Assembly: GCA_013397865.1 (NCBI GenBank)
Contig: VZTI01003941.1
Location: 469,649 to 533,648 of the forward strand
Length of the DNA: 64,000 nucleotides
Direction of reading: 5' to 3'
Origin: Struthidea cinerea
Taxonomy: Eukaryota > Chordata > Aves > Passeriformes > Corcoracidae
Part shown: piece by piece, positions 25,901 to 39,300 of the stretch
Layout of the letters: the number at the start of each line of letters is the position of its first letter
Numbering within the stretch: position 1 is the first letter of the stretch
Program-made: the position numbers and the translations under genes
The notes under the pieces: generated by a model
What the model was told of the DNA's origin: nothing
Seen by the model: the letters and a program-made list of their open reading frames with translations, nothing else
Database searches by the model: none

Positions 25901-28842
25901 ATACAAAAGGGGAATTGTTTATGACAATTTAAGCCTCTTCTAACTCAAAATCAATGTTGTGAAAAGGAGCAAATTCATCAGGAAAGTGCAGCTCCACAGA
26001 GGTCAGTTATTCAGCACTCCACTGCAGAGGAGACCATTATGTTGATGCAAGCACAGCTTTGCTGACTGTGGCAAAACATCCCTCAGTTCAGAGCATCACT
26101 GATGAAGGCAGGTTTAAATTTAGGTTTAGAGCCCTCACAAGGGTTATTAAGAGGGTGAAGCTTCTGGGCATTTCTAGCTCGTTGCTGGCCATTTGCACAA
26201 CTGCCTGTTCTCTGTTGCAAAGAGCATGTGTCTCTTCACAGGTTGTTACTTTTTGTCTGGTTTATTTGGAGAGAAGATGCTCAAACAAACAAGTCACTGC
26301 TAACTTCTTTGCTTTGGGGAGGTGTCTGGAAAATCTGTTCTATGCACTGGCTTCATAATTCTCTGGAGTGGCTTTGCATTGCTGGAGAAATGCTGGGGGA
26401 AAGCTCACACAAGGGTGATGAACTATAGGATGGAAAACCGCTGTGGGTTCTGTTAAAAACAACACAACAAACTTGTATGTTTTAACTTAATTATCTGCTG
26501 AATGCCCATCTTAGCCTGGTTATTAACAGTATTCAGAACATAATTGCATTCTTGATTGATTCACTGTTTTCCCCTTTGCAGGTCATAGTAAGCACTAACA
26601 CATTTTTATAATAATCATCTGCAATTAGTGAAGTGAATGAGGGTTTGAGTGTGACTTTACATTTGTCTGTTATATCTGTCTATTTTCATACATCTATTCA
26701 TAGACTTTAGTTACTGTGAAAAGCAAGAAAATATAATTAAAGCTATTTTCGTTAATGGAAGGGAGAAACAGCCTTATAGCAAAAAGATCGAGTACATTTA
26801 TCTACCAGGTGAAAATCATTGCATATCTTAAAGGGTGGATATTTTTAAGCACAAGGTTTCCTACTGGTCTTACATGTTGGGGGGAGAGGGGAGTGTGTGT
26901 GTTCTGCTTTGTGATTTTTTTTAAGTTGAAAATTTTATGTAACTATTCTGCAAAATTTTTTGGTTGTCCTGAACATTCTTTATGGTAAACCCACTTAAAA
27001 ATTATTTTGAAAGCAAATGCCACAGAAAGGAATTGTGGAAACTTTAGTGGATAATTTCCTTTTGAAAGACCACTTCTAAGGAAAAGAGAAAAGTGGTGTA
27101 CGTAAATTGTTGATTGACTCTAAGTCCACGTTGCTAGAAGACCATTTCAAACTCTATCTCCCTAGGAGAGCATTAGCAATAACTTGGATGAGGCAAAGTG
27201 CCTGGAGTTATGGAGTAAGACATATAACACCTTAGTCATTTTGAGTGAGTTCTGCATCAGTGGCCCTCGGGGCAGAGCTGTTGTAAGTCACTGTTTCACT
27301 ATCTCTGCTGTACAAAGGGGATTGTAGTTTCTTTGCCCTGCCCATGTGATGACAAAGCACGTCCTCCCCATGCTGGGATAGGCTTCACCCAGAAGAAATA
27401 ATTTTCCACTTTTAGCCAGATGCATGAGCACTCCTCCTGGATGGATCTGAAAAACCCAAAGGAAAAAGGAAGGCTAGCAGTTTATATGTGCATGATAAAA
27501 GTAGGGAAAGAAATGGGCATCAATGCCCTGATCTTGGAAAGTGATGAATAATTCCTACAAGGTATTGAACACCTCTAATTTACAGGATGTCTTCATGAAT
27601 AGTTACGTACCCATTACAACTCTCTCTTAAAGTTGACATTAATTAAAATTAGAATGATGTTTATAAGTTCTGCAATTTTTGCAATATTTCTCATTTGCAA
27701 AGAGGAAACTGAGGGCCTGCAAAATCAGGACTGCATGTACACGAGAATAAAAGTATAAACCCCACACCTCTGTGCACCTCTGCCTAATAAAAACCTCTCC
27801 CAAATCTAGTTGCTCACAGTTTGTACAGGGTACAGCAATCTCCTGTGAGGCTGAGGGACACAGGGCTCTCCTGCAGGGCCAAGAGCAGTCTTGTTGCTAT
27901 GGGCTTAAGCTGCTTCTTTTCTGCTATTTTAATATACAGCCATTGCACATAAAAATGAAATATGATTGAAAAGAGTGCCTTTGACCTACATAGGTTCAAC
28001 ATTTGCCAATACTTAAAAGTGCATGGACAATCAGCTGGAAGAATGCTATAAAATCACTTCTCATGAAAAGCCATAGAAAATCATCTAAATAGCAAGAAAA
28101 AGAAAACTCCAACAGTTTTGTGGGTGGTTTTTTGTTGTTGGTTTTTTTTCTTTGTTTGGATTTTTTGCTTTTTTTTGTAGATTTTTGTTTCATTTTCAGA
28201 CTTGGATTGTGTCCATATAAAATTATCAGGATTATAACCTCTGTGGAAGTGTCAAAACACTTTTTATTACAAGCTTGTTTTATATAAAGCTGTTATATTT
28301 TCCACTAATTATGAGAAATTCCACCTCTGCAGACATGAGGATGTGATTAGCAGATGTGAAAGATATAATGCAAACAAACAAACACTGTAAGTCCCCCAAA
28401 CTGGGTTTAGCATCAGTATTATTTAACACTGGCTGTGTGCAAATCAGCTTTCATTTACTCTTTTCTCACATTTGCACATTCTCATTTTTTAGATTAACTT
28501 ATAAGTTTTTCAGAGTTTCATATTTTATTAGCTCTAAGCTGTTTAAAGCTTTTCTGAATTTGCATGTGTTCGGAAAAAAATGTGTCACTCTGTCTTCCAC
28601 CATTGTGTGTTGGCACTGTCTCGAGGGTGGGGAATTACAGTTACACTCTGTCCTGGAGGTGGCTGTGAACAGCAAAAAGCCTTTACAGGGAAGCTGTATG
28701 TCCATGTCCAGTGTAGAGTTAAGGCTTGAAGACTCTACTGTTATTAGGTTCACAACTCCCTGCTACCTAAACCAATACCATAGAGACTGCCAAAGTGGCC
28801 TTTCCTCTTTATTAAATTCAGTAAATTTAATAAATTTTTTTC

Positions 28843-29963
28843 CAGATGGGATGCACTGAAGAGAAATGAGGGAGATGGCAAAAGAGCTCACCAACCCACT
28901 CTTACTCATTGTCCTAGTCCTGGTTAATGGGAGAAGTCCCACTTGACTGGAAATTAACAAATATAATGTTCATCTACAAGAAGGGTTGGAAGGATGATCT
29001 GGGGAATTATCAGCATCTCAGCCTGACCTCAGTACCAGGAAGGTCAAGGAGCAGATCTTCCTGAGCACCATCATAGAGCACATGCAAGGATCAGGCCAAG
29101 CCAACATACGTTTACAAAAGGCAGGTCCTGCTTGACCAACCTGATCTCCTTCTATGACAAAGTGATCCACTTAGCTGGTGAGGGAAAGGCTGTGGATGCT
29201 GTCTGTCTAGATTTCAATAAAGTGTTTGACACCATCTCCCACAGCATTCTCCTGGAGAAGCTGGCAGCCCACAGCTTAGGCAGGCGCAGCCTTTGCTGGA
29301 TTAAAACTGGCTGGAAGGCCATGCCCAGAGAGTGCTGGTGGATGGTGCCACACCCAGGTGGTGGCTGGTCACTAGTGGGGCTCCCCAAGGCTCAGTATTG
29401 GAGCCAGTCCTGTTTAATATTTTTAGCAATTATCTGGGTGAGAGGATCAAGTGCACCTTCAGTCAATTTGCTGACAACACCAAGCTGGGTGGGAATGTTG
29501 ATCTGCTGGAGGGCAGGAAGGCTCTGCAGAGGGATCTGGACAGGCCGGATCGATGGGCTGAGATATTTCTATGAGGTTCAACAAGGCCAGGTGCTGGGTC
29601 CTGCACTTGGGTTGCAACAATCCCCTGCAGTGCTACTGGGGACAGAGTGGCTGGAAAGTGGCTCAGCAGAAAGGGACTTGGGGGTGCTGGTCAATAGCTG
29701 AACATGAGCCAGTGTGTGCCCAGGTGGCCAAGAAGGCCAATGGCATCCTGGCCTGTATCAGCAATAGAGTGGCCAGCAGGACCAGGGCAGTGATTGTACT
29801 CCTGTACTCAGCACTGGTGAGGCCACACCTCGAGTCCTGTGTTCAGTTTTGGGTCCTTCACTTCAAAAATGATGTTGAAGTACTAGGGAGCATCCAAAGA
29901 GGGGCAATGAAGCTGGTGAAAGGTCTGGAGCTTGAGTCCTATAAGGGAACTGAGGTTGTTTAG
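28843..29963 (+). pseudogene. CR1 reverse-transcriptase ORF, broken
   Basis: Remains of the CR1 ORF2 reverse-transcriptase domain. Recognisable blocks lie in three frames: one around 29132-29330 (DFNKVFDTISHSILLEKL, part of the finger/palm region), a second from about 29332 to 29573 (SGAPQGSVL, then FADNTKLGG, then the ALQRDLDR helix), and a third from 29571 to 29963 (AQVAKKANGILACI, LYSALVRPHLE, the thumb-side block). At least two frameshifts therefore interrupt the frame, and stop codons are scattered before 29132. The catalytic FADD box reads FADN: the second aspartate codon is AAC at 29476-29478. That change alone would be expected to abolish polymerase activity. No endonuclease part remains. 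Confidence 0.93.
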
Positions 29964-30306
29964 TCTGAAGAAAGGAAGTTCAGAGGGGACCTCATTGCTC
30001 TCTACAATTGCCTGTAAGAAGGTTGTAGTGAGGTGGGGATTGGTCTCTTCTGCCATGTCTGAAGTGAAAGCATGAGAAGAAATGACATTAAATTGCACCA
30101 GAGGAGGTTCAGATTAGATATTGAAAAAAAATCGCTGAAAAAGGGGTTAGGAATTGGAATAATTTGCCCAGTGATGTGTTGAAATCACCATCTCTGGAAG
30201 TGTTTAAGAGATGTCTAGATGTGGAACTTGAATATGTGGTTTAGGTGGTTGTTGATGGTTGGATTGGATGATCTGGAATGTCACTTCCAGCCTTGATGAT
30301 TCTGTG
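28843..30306 (+). mobile_element. CR1 LINE, 5'-truncated, decayed
   Basis: About 1.46 kb of a CR1 non-LTR retrotransposon in plus orientation. It starts inside the reverse-transcriptase frame (DGMH-like residues at 28846-28857) and includes the 3' untranslated tail. The tail reads GGATGATCTGGAATGTCAC then a GATTCTGTG octamer at the 3' end (about 30297-30305), the usual CR1 terminus. CR1 copies insert by target-primed reverse transcription, are nearly always truncated at the 5' end and lack a poly-A tail, as here. Many substitutions, stops and frame changes show that it is old and inactive. The left boundary is approximate because divergence is high near 28800-28900. Confidence 0.95.
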
Positions 30307-30362
30307 GTCTGTAATAGATGAATCATGTTACTTCATGTAAACTGGAATGCAATTCTATCAGA

Positions 30363-30408
30363 TGTTTGTATACAAGCACTGTAGCATTTTTTGTTTGTAT
30401 ACAAGCAC
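30363..30408. repeat. Perfect 17-bp direct repeat, period 29
   Basis: TGTTTGTATACAAGCAC occurs at 30363-30379 and 30392-30408, about 60 bp beyond the CR1 3' end. Each copy contains the palindrome TTGTATACAA. The flanking bases (GCATTTTT-like) are partly repeated as well, consistent with a local tandem duplication. Confidence 0.9.
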
Positions 30409-32000
30409 ATCCAACATTTTTGAAGCCGAGAGTTTCTTGACTGATTTGTCCTTGAATGAAGATTTTCTTCTTCTTATGGATATTTCCTGTCTAAATGAAA
30501 ACCTCATGAGCCATACAGAAACATGTCTTTACAAGATTAAGCTTTATGTTAATTCTTTGCTGTAGTACAGAAAATATTTTGCCTCTGAGATTGTACCGCT
30601 GGTCTGTAGAACATTATCCTTACACAGAGAGTTAAGGCCTCTGTTCCTGGATTTCCCACTGAACTCTCAGAAAAGGATGGCTCTTTGTATGGCTGCATTG
30701 CCAGTAAAGATGAACATTGTTTTACACATGTACAGGTATCCGAAGAAGGGGGAGGTGAGCTAAGAGGAAATGACAGGGCTTGCTCCTGGATTAGGTTGTA
30801 ATTAGGACAATTAGCTGTAATATTATCAGGGCCCCAACCCTGTAAATATAACCATGAAGAAAAACCCTGCTGAATTCCTGTTACTACCAAAAAGCCAAGT
30901 ATAAAATTCAAATTATAAGAAGGTCAGGCTGTTTACATTTTACTGTAACAGAGTCTCCATAGCCTAAAACCAGTGATGATTTAAAATAAATAAGTAAATT
31001 AATAAATATTTTACACATTTTTTTTTTTTAATTCAAGACAAAAAGAGTAAATTGAAAAGAAATATTCCCACCACCATTTACTCAGCTTTATGAAATTAAG
31101 ATGAGTTCCTGTACAGACAGGTGAGCAATTTCTAGTATACACCAGGAGGTCACCACACAGCATTTCTGGTAGCACCAGATGACAGACATGATAATGTCTG
31201 ATGACAGACATTCTAATAATTAGCTTTTTCTGTGTCTTTGCAAAGCCATCTTTGTAGATTCATAGAATCCTTTCCTTGTTCATCTCCTTTTACCCTCATT
31301 AGCATTTCAATCAACTGTACTTTTCATTGGAAGCCAAACAGAATGTGGGGAATTAAGATTTTTAACGTCTTTTTAATAGAAAAAAAAAGAAGTTTTCTGA
31401 ATGACTGTGAGCTGTCTGTTGCCTTTTGTTGTTGTTGCTATAATTGAAGTTGCACAGTATGGTACAGAGATGTATGCTTTTCTTAGTATGTTTTTTTATC
31501 AAGTCTAATGTAATCAGTCTTGATGAGAAGATCAGCATCAACCAGCATTAAGAATTCAAGCAGAAGAAACATGAAGACTCATCTGTGGAAGGAGCAGAAG
31601 ATTATAATGCCAGTGGTCAAGTCTGAGATTTTAGGAGCAGCACACAGGTATACTTAAAGAGAGAAATCACAGTCTATCTTTTCATACCTACACCATCCAG
31701 TGCACATACACTGGACTCTGCCTTAAACTCTCTCCTGCTTCCAATACTCAGGACACCTTGTTTGATGAGCATGGCTACATGATCTGATGTCTGCCCACAA
31801 GCCAAATCAGAGACTGCTAGCACACATTCACCAGAGGTTACAGTTCCAAGTGCTTAATGGCAAGAGCCAAAATGCCAGAACTTTCCATTTGGACAGGTTT
31901 CACATTTCATGGGTCTCCTATGCACTCTTTTTTCTATTCCAAATGAGATGTGTTAAAGTGAGAGAGATGAAGAAGAGCTTGGATGTAATGAGAGTAAGTC

Positions 32001-32025
32001 TAAATAAATAAATAAATAAATAAAT
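32001..32025. repeat. (TAAA)6 microsatellite
   Basis: Uninterrupted tetranucleotide run of TAAA units. Confidence 0.9.
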
Positions 32026-32706
32026 GTAAACATGCTGTCAAATCAGAAGTTATTTTGATTCTCTTTATCAAGAAAACTCAAGCTGTTATAGTAATTTATT
32101 TAAATTGACTCAACAGCGGTCTCGGCAAGGTAGGTCAAGGTGGATTTTCTGGTAGGAGAACTGTTCTGAAATTCTCAGTGGAACAAATTCCCCAGAAAAT
32201 GAATTATAATGCTTTCATATTCACATTAGACAACTGAAATACAATGGAGAAAGGACTATGGCACATTTATTAGAGATCGGTGACCCATCTACAAGTGTCA
32301 CACACTCCTAATTGAAATGTATATGTGTCCAAAGAAAACTTTGGATTATTTAAAATAAGTAATTTAAATTGTTCAGTAAAAGGAAATGCAGAATCTTGAT
32401 TTAATCAGTGAATGAAGTTATGATAGCTGCATACACAAAACACACAACATATCATCTGAAGGAGGCCGTGGAGAATCTTTGTACTAATTACATAATTGTA
32501 GGATTGAGGTTTAATTTTAAAACAGTAATAGGAATAGCAATCCTGCTCATCTTTGATAAAAGGTGACTGACTGAAGGGGTTAATAATGTGGAATATACAG
32601 CGAAATGGTAAAACAAATGTGTGTATCTCTCTCCCTGTTTGGCTTGTAATAACTATACAAAGAATACGATGAGTGGTAAATAAAATAAAGTATGTGGTCT
32701 TTAAGG

Positions 32707-32790
32707 AGCATGTGGAATTCATTGCCACAGGAGGCTGTAAAGTGGTTGTAAGGTGGTTGTATTTAAAAGAGGATTATTTTACAAGCAATA
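32707..32790 (+). mobile_element. Possible ancient CR1-family 3' fragment
   Basis: The words GGAATTCATTGCCACAGGA followed by GGCTGT and a GTATTTAAAAGAGGATTA stretch match the general pattern of 3' parts of old CR1-like LINEs in amniotes (an 'N-S-L-P' type block followed by an AAAAGxGGATTA motif). The fragment is short and contains an internal duplication of GTGGTTGTA, so the call is tentative. Confidence 0.35.
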
Positions 32791-33219
32791 ACACTGAGCT
32801 AAATTGTATGGAGCAATGGAGCAACATTCTTCACAAGACCCCTGAGGCTGGCTCAGCATTTTCAGCTCTGGCAGCAGAGCATTTTATGCCAGCAGAGAGG
32901 AGCCAAAGTGGACACAGAGGTGACACAACAAAAAGCTAACCAAAAGGCAAGTAAAAGCCAAGAGTGAAGACATAGGAAGAGAGCATAATAAAACTACAAC
33001 TTGTCCAAATTCCGCTGGGCTTCTGTTCATATGCATCTCCTCTCTCCGTGTTTTCCTGTTAACTGACTCAGAGCTGCAACGGCACATGGCCAATGGGAAA
33101 TTAAACCCAGGAGCCAAGGTGGAAGCCAGTCTGGCTGTATCTCAGCATGGTGACTCAGCTTTGGACTCAGAATTTTTTCCTTAATTTGCAGTTTTGAACT
33201 GATTGACACTTTACTGTGC

Positions 33220-33395
33220 AGGTGACTGTGAACTGGAACAGATTGCCCAGAGAAGTTGCGGAGTCTCTCTCCCTCACTGACACATTCAAGCACTGTCTGC
33301 CCTGGTCCTGTGCAAGGATAATCCTGCTTGACCAGGAATCCCAGATACACACTGTGATCCCTTCCAACCTGACCCTTTCTGACATTTTGCTGAAA
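33220..33395 (+). mobile_element. CR1 LINE 3' fragment
   Basis: Plus-strand CR1 remnant covering the end of the ORF and start of the tail: the GGAACAGATTGCCCAGAGA block (33234-33253), a TTCAAGCACTGTCTGCCCTGG-like block and then TGTGATCCCTTCCAACCTGACC near the 3' end (about 33353-33374). The terminal octamer is degraded to TTTCTGAC. It appears to be a different, older copy from that at 28843. Confidence 0.85.
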
Positions 33396-36300
33396 ACGAG
33401 GTGAAAGTGGCCACTTGGGGGATGGTGTGTGGGAGGGCAGCTTGGAGAAGGCAGAAGGAGGAAACTATGCAGACACTAACACAAGGGTACATCTAGGGCA
33501 GAAAAGCCCACTGCTAAAAGCCTTTCAAAAATTAGACTTCCTCTCCTCTGGGAATGTTTGTCTGCACTTTTCTCAGCAGGTTGCTTCTCCTTTTATCCTC
33601 TATCACTTCCCACTCTTAGGGCTTAGGGGCCATAAATCTCTATTTTGTCCCTTCTTCCATGTCTCAGCCCCATAAGCTTCTTCTTAATAACCTGTTTGGT
33701 CACCCTTATGCTTCCCAGCTGGTTTCACATACTAAGTGAGTATGTGTGGGTGAGGTTAGAAGCAAAATTTGGCTGGGGAAGGAACGGGACAAAATCCTAA
33801 AAGGAAGACAAAGAATTATGAAGTCAGTAAGCAGGACCGTAGACAGTCAGACAAGAGAAGTCTGGGATGGTGTAGGTGAGTATGATGCTTAGTAAATTAG
33901 CAGCAGTGTTTTCATCATGCTTGATTGCCAAAATAACTGTGGTAATTGTAACTGTAAGCAGGAACCCATCCCCAAGTACACTAAGAATTGTTGGCTAAAG
34001 AGTTGCAGCATTTTCCATGTGTCTTGTTTTCACATAAGGTTAAAGTTAATAACTAAACATAGCAGCTAGGAGTATGCTAATTTGCTTTCATTATGAAAAA
34101 CAGTGTTGCAAACCCTTACCTTGTTGGCATCATGGGCTTAGGGAAATAAAATGTCAATCTGCTTCATTGTATTGTCGGTTACCTAAATCAACATGCCCAT
34201 TTCTAACATTTGCTCGTATAAAGATTTCTCTAGGTATCTTGTTATTAAAAATAAGATAGTAAGTTGTTGTGGTATGTTGCCAGTGGAAAATCTGGTTTTG
34301 GTAAATATTCATCTCAAGATTAATTTTTGTTTGAACAAGAGTAACTCTAAATACTCACATTGCTTATAAGAAACTTGGGAGATAGCAGGTTAAAAATTCA
34401 TATGGAGAAAGTTGCATATGCCTTATTCCCACTTGCAAAAAAAAACTGGAGCTATTTTAATGTTTTGGCATATGGAGTTATTGTAGCTCACTGAAAAAAA
34501 AAAAAAACCACTCAGCCCTGTGTTAGATACCAGATCTCTCTTCCTATTACGTAATGCAGGGAAAAATACATACAGACTACAGTTATTTTAAATACAAAGT
34601 TTAGCAAGAATTATTGTAGCTTATATGGAGATGGAAAGTCTGAGAAGTTTTACAAGTTTCAGAGTTCTGTGGCTGATGCAAAAGTTCCATTTATTGTGGT
34701 CCTATTTGCAGCTGGGAGTTCTGCAGGAACTGGAAGAGACAGAAAACAGTGAAAATGCAGACTGAGAATGTAAAAATGCAGGCAAACTCTTTGTGCTCTT
34801 CCGTGGCACTGATATGTAAGGCTAATAACATCAGCTTCACTCCATTCTTTTCCTGTCCTTAACTAAGAACAGATCCAGATGTTGCAAGAACGTCACCACA
34901 GGGAAGCAGGAAAAGGAAGGGTGAGTTATACAGAAAGTGTTTGGACTGAGAGTGTGCTGGGTCAAACTGCTGAGCTCCATGGGGAGGTATTGAGTTGGGC
35001 TCAGGTGGGCTGGTGGAGCTTTGCTCATTTTGCCAGGGTTTGGGCCATTTGTTGTGGTTCTAGACTGTGTTGGTATAATGGCACACCTGGCACTGTGGAG
35101 CCCCAGTTGTTTCTGGTCCATATATGCCATTACGATTTCATCTTCTTTGTAAATCTGAAGCACTTCTGCATTTTGAATGCAGATGGCAACATGAAAATTC
35201 TGTAGTCAAGAGCTGATATTATAACACTTTGCATTGTCCCAAGATGTTTCATGCCAAAGGTGAATATCTTTACACATATAGTGGGTGCCAACATATGACA
35301 GGTCCCAGTGTGTTGGGAACTGTGCCCTTGACACTGTTCAAGTGTTCACAAAAACAGCAGCAGGAGCTGAAACCTTCTGCCACCCTTCTTGAGGTTTTTC
35401 CTCTACAGATTTTTCAAATGTGTATCTCCTGTGATCCAGAAGTTGGATTATTTGCTAAAACCCATGGTCCCCTGTCAGTCCTCACTGCATAAAGATCATC
35501 TCTCAATTCTGTCACAAAACGGATTCAGCTACAGTTGATTTAGGCCACCAACCTGCTCCTTTGTAAGACAGCTGCAAGCCCTTTTGGGTCATATATTTTG
35601 CAATGATGTTTCCTCTGTTTAAGGCTTGTTTTCATACACTGTATTTTCCCTACTGGTAACAGTGGCTCTGTTCTTGGTTAGCCCATGGCTGATGTCAGTA
35701 AATTTTTGAAAGATCATATACACAGGGAAATGAACAAGGAAAAGCAAATCAATTGAAGAAAATTAAAAACACAACAGCAGTTGTAGAGCAACACACACCA
35801 CCCAGTCTTGCATAAGTCTTGCATTGGCTTTTGTTCTTCTTCTTGTAGATTTTATAACTCACTATAAAAAAAGTCTAGTGGAAAGTATTTTTATTTTAAC
35901 TACAAAAGCCCAGTGGCTGAATTTGCTGCAGAGGAATAAGACTTTTCTCAAGTGACATCAGCAACCACTATATGAAATTATCATCTTCCGCTCTGTTCTC
36001 ATTCTACACTGACTCATGAAAGATTTTCAGACAAATACTGTATATTTAACTATTAGGTGTGCAAGTAAAATCAATTCCATGAGTCTAAATACAGACTCTT
36101 TTATGATATTTTTCCTTTCCCCAAGCTGTAGTTTCATTTGTTTTGTCCTTCCTCATAATTTTCTTTTAATCCATAGTATCTTCTTTTCTTTTTGTTTATT
36201 CTCTTTCCCTTTGTGCTTTCTTTTCCTTGGAAGGGTTTTTTGCCCTGTTTTGATTTTTACAGGATATTACATTTCCTTTTCTTGGTTGTTCCCTCTCCCC

Positions 36301-39300
36301 TCCCATTTTCTTGCTCTGTGATCACTTCTCTTTATGTTGCTTTTTGTGATATAACCTTGGCTATTTCTCGATAAACTGGAGACAGCCTGTCTCTATTAGG
36401 CATCACCTTGTCAGGTGCATGAGCTCAGATGCCATTTCATCATAATTCCCCATGATCTCATTTATGTATTCTGTGGTCACCAAAAGTAATTTTTGGTATT
36501 TAGTGAGAATTTGGCTCTACCATATATAATTATTCACAGGAAACAGTAAAAAGAAGGCATCAAAACTTACTCATTCACTTTTGACATCATTTAAATAGTA
36601 GATGAGAGGGAGGCTCTTATGTTAAAGGATGTTAATCACCCTTCCCTGTTGGCTTCATTGTGAACTTGGTGTTGGAGAGTGTAGAGTGTCTGTACTGGCT
36701 CTGGTGCACCAGTGTTGGCCCTGGAATCAGCTGGCTGTACTGCTGGATTTATAGAAGAGTCTCTGGCAGACCTTCTGCCTCTGGCAGCAGAGCCTGTACA
36801 TGCAGGAAGGTTTGTGTATGGGCAGCCTGATTTGGAGGGCTGTGGGTGTGGCCAGGCTGTGCTGGTCAGGTCAGGCAATGGCTTTGCATGTCTTCCTTTG
36901 CTAGAAGAGGTGGGGACTGTGAATGAGAGTCTGCAGGGTCACAGCACACGGATATGAACCCTGCACACCCTGAATGGCTCCCGGGAATATGTATGAGGGG
37001 CAATGCCCTTGGCTTTTCCTGCAAGAGGCAGCATTCACATGTGACCTTTTTACAGCCAGGCTGATTCCCAGGAAGAGCATTTCTGAACCCACCCCATTAC
37101 TATGACTACAGCTATAGTCCCCACCTGGGCAGCTCTTCCTTGTGTATTTTCAATGCAAAAACGTAACACCTGGAATACTATGAGTGCTCACTCCAGTGCT
37201 CACCTTGCCAGCAATCTCTGAGTTCCTTCAGCCACAACTCTTGAAGCATTTCCTTGAAACACTTCAGGACTGGGATTTGTTCTCCTGTCTCTTGCCAGGC
37301 CTCTGTGAATCATTGTGCACTCACCTCCTCAACACATATCAGGAATACACGTGGTAGGCACCAAGTAGCAGATGATGAGATGCAGTGGCTTCCTTAGTGG
37401 TCCATTTTGCAGTGTTAGAAAGCCAAGTTATGTTACAAATATAACTTCTCCCACTAAAGGCACTGCTCAGGAGAATGGTAAGCACATGCTGAACAAAAGG
37501 AAAGGGAAAGCTACCAAGAAAAGCAGGAAAAATGAATTAAATATTGTATTTGTATTTGATTAATTTTTTGTTTATTTTCAAGAGAGGTAAGCATTAATGA
37601 AATTGCTTACTTGTCTCACTGAACCATTTATTTGACAGAGAACAGATTAGCTAGTTTGAGAAGCTCAAGATCTTTTTATATGATTCTGCCCATGAACCCT
37701 GAACAACATGGATTTCTCCTGAAAAAAGGACAAAATGTCTTCTATAGCCATGCCAGTTCAAGTCTAGCCTTATATTTTGTGACGGAAAGATTTTTTGCGG
37801 TGCTTTTCTGACATGTGTCCAGTTTGCAATCAATGTATCATATCATTTGGTTTTGGCTAGTTTCCTGTATAAAGTAAAACACCATTATTGTCATTGTAAC
37901 TGGTCTGCATTGACAAATAGTCCCAGAGCTGGAATATTATTTTCTGGCATCTAATGATTCATTCAGAGAGTTCTCAGACTAAGAGAACTCCTTATTTTAG
38001 AAAACTTCTTCACTTACTGGAAATACGTGAATAGAAACAAATGCACGTTTACTGATCTACATTTGTAAAAAGAGCAGTGATTGAATGTTATACTTAGGAG
38101 AATCTGTCTGGAGGAAGATAGTATCTGTGACTTGAAGAGGTCATTGAATACTCTCCAGAAGAAGGGCATTTGTAACCTATTATTAACAAAAAGATAATGA
38201 CGAGTCCTATGTATTGTTCCCTTTGCTTTTCTATTGCTTTTTCTTTATTGTTTTGACTTCTAGACCTTAGTGTCCTTATGATTTGGTCTGAAAAAAGTCC
38301 CTTTGGCTGCTTCCAGTATATTTGCATTTTCAGGTGTATAAATAAATGCAATATTGAACTCAGTGTGATTGCAAACACAGCAGAAATTATGAGAATCCCA
38401 CTGTTAAAATTTATCATGAAATATCTTATAAAATATATTTTAAATGTTATAACATGTTCCCTCATAGTCTAGTTAAACTCTACAGTTTTATGACAGATTT
38501 AGAGTAATTGCAGTTATTAAGTAGGAGCACTGTTACATTATCCAGGAGAGAACCTTGACAGTTGTTGTAGATAAATGTCAAACTGAAGCAACAGATGTTT
38601 TGCTCTTTGTTGCTTATAGTAAAGATTTTTACAAATATAAAAGCTTTTATAGGTCTTCCTATGAGCAGAAGATATGTCAGCATTTATTATTTGTCCATTA
38701 CTAGTTTGAGAATCATTATTTAGGTAGCTGCCTTTTTAATTCTCAGCAATCCATTGCAGGTTGGTTTTTGTCTCTGCCTGCCAAAGCAAGAGTCTTTCCT
38801 GAAGAGTTTTCAACCCTCAGAGACAGGTACCAGCGCTGTCAGCTACTTATGCTGTACTGTGGCTTAAACTTCAGCTTGTTTCAGACTTCAAGAAAATGTT
38901 TATATCAGCAGCTGAAATATTCTTTGCTCTTGATTTCTTTCAAGGAAGTCTTCATTGCCAAATGGCAATCTCACTGCAAGCGGTGGAAGCAGTTTTCTTT
39001 GTGTAGCTCTCCATAGTGCTCCACAGGAGCTGAGGTTCTCGGCACTTGGGACCGTGACATGCCATCGATTTGCAACTACAGTAAATTATGTTCTTTTATC
39101 TAAATAATTATTTTTCCAGCCAATGCGTCGCAGCTAACTGTCACCTTTATATCCTACAGAGCTTTTCAAGTCTAGCTTCTGATGTGTACTGGGTCAGCCT
39201 CTAGAGCCATTTTGCAACGACCAACTACTGCGACAATTGTTAGCCCGTGAAATATTAGAAAAGATCAGAAAATCAAAAAAGCCAGACATGGAATGGAGTT

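Larger units (their letters stand above)
15761..28842. other. Long unique AT-rich stretch, no gene recognised
   Basis: No homologous coding frame and no clear transposon over about 13 kb. Segments with conserved-element texture: 17580-17900, 18500-18740, 24380-24600, 25300-25450 and 26570-26760. The frame at 28356-28859 (+, 167 codons) has no recognisable domain and runs into the CR1 element. T-rich tracts occur at 25480-25500, 25735-25775 and 28116-28196. A plus-strand purine-rich tract lies at about 20390-20480. Confidence 0.5.
30409..33219. other. Unique sequence, no gene recognised
   Basis: No recognisable coding sequence. Includes a hairpin plus direct repeat at 31178-31211, a (TAAA)n microsatellite at 32001-32025, a block with conserved-element texture at 32330-32620, and an old CR1-like scrap at 32707-32790. 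Confidence 0.5.

Noticed and set aside
28356..28859. 167-codon plus-strand frame
   Set aside because: No recognisable family, low-complexity Phe/Ser/Leu-rich start, and it runs into the CR1 element; most likely chance.
36016..36374. Two plus-strand frames of 60-101 codons
   Set aside because: They are products of the pyrimidine-rich low-complexity tract.
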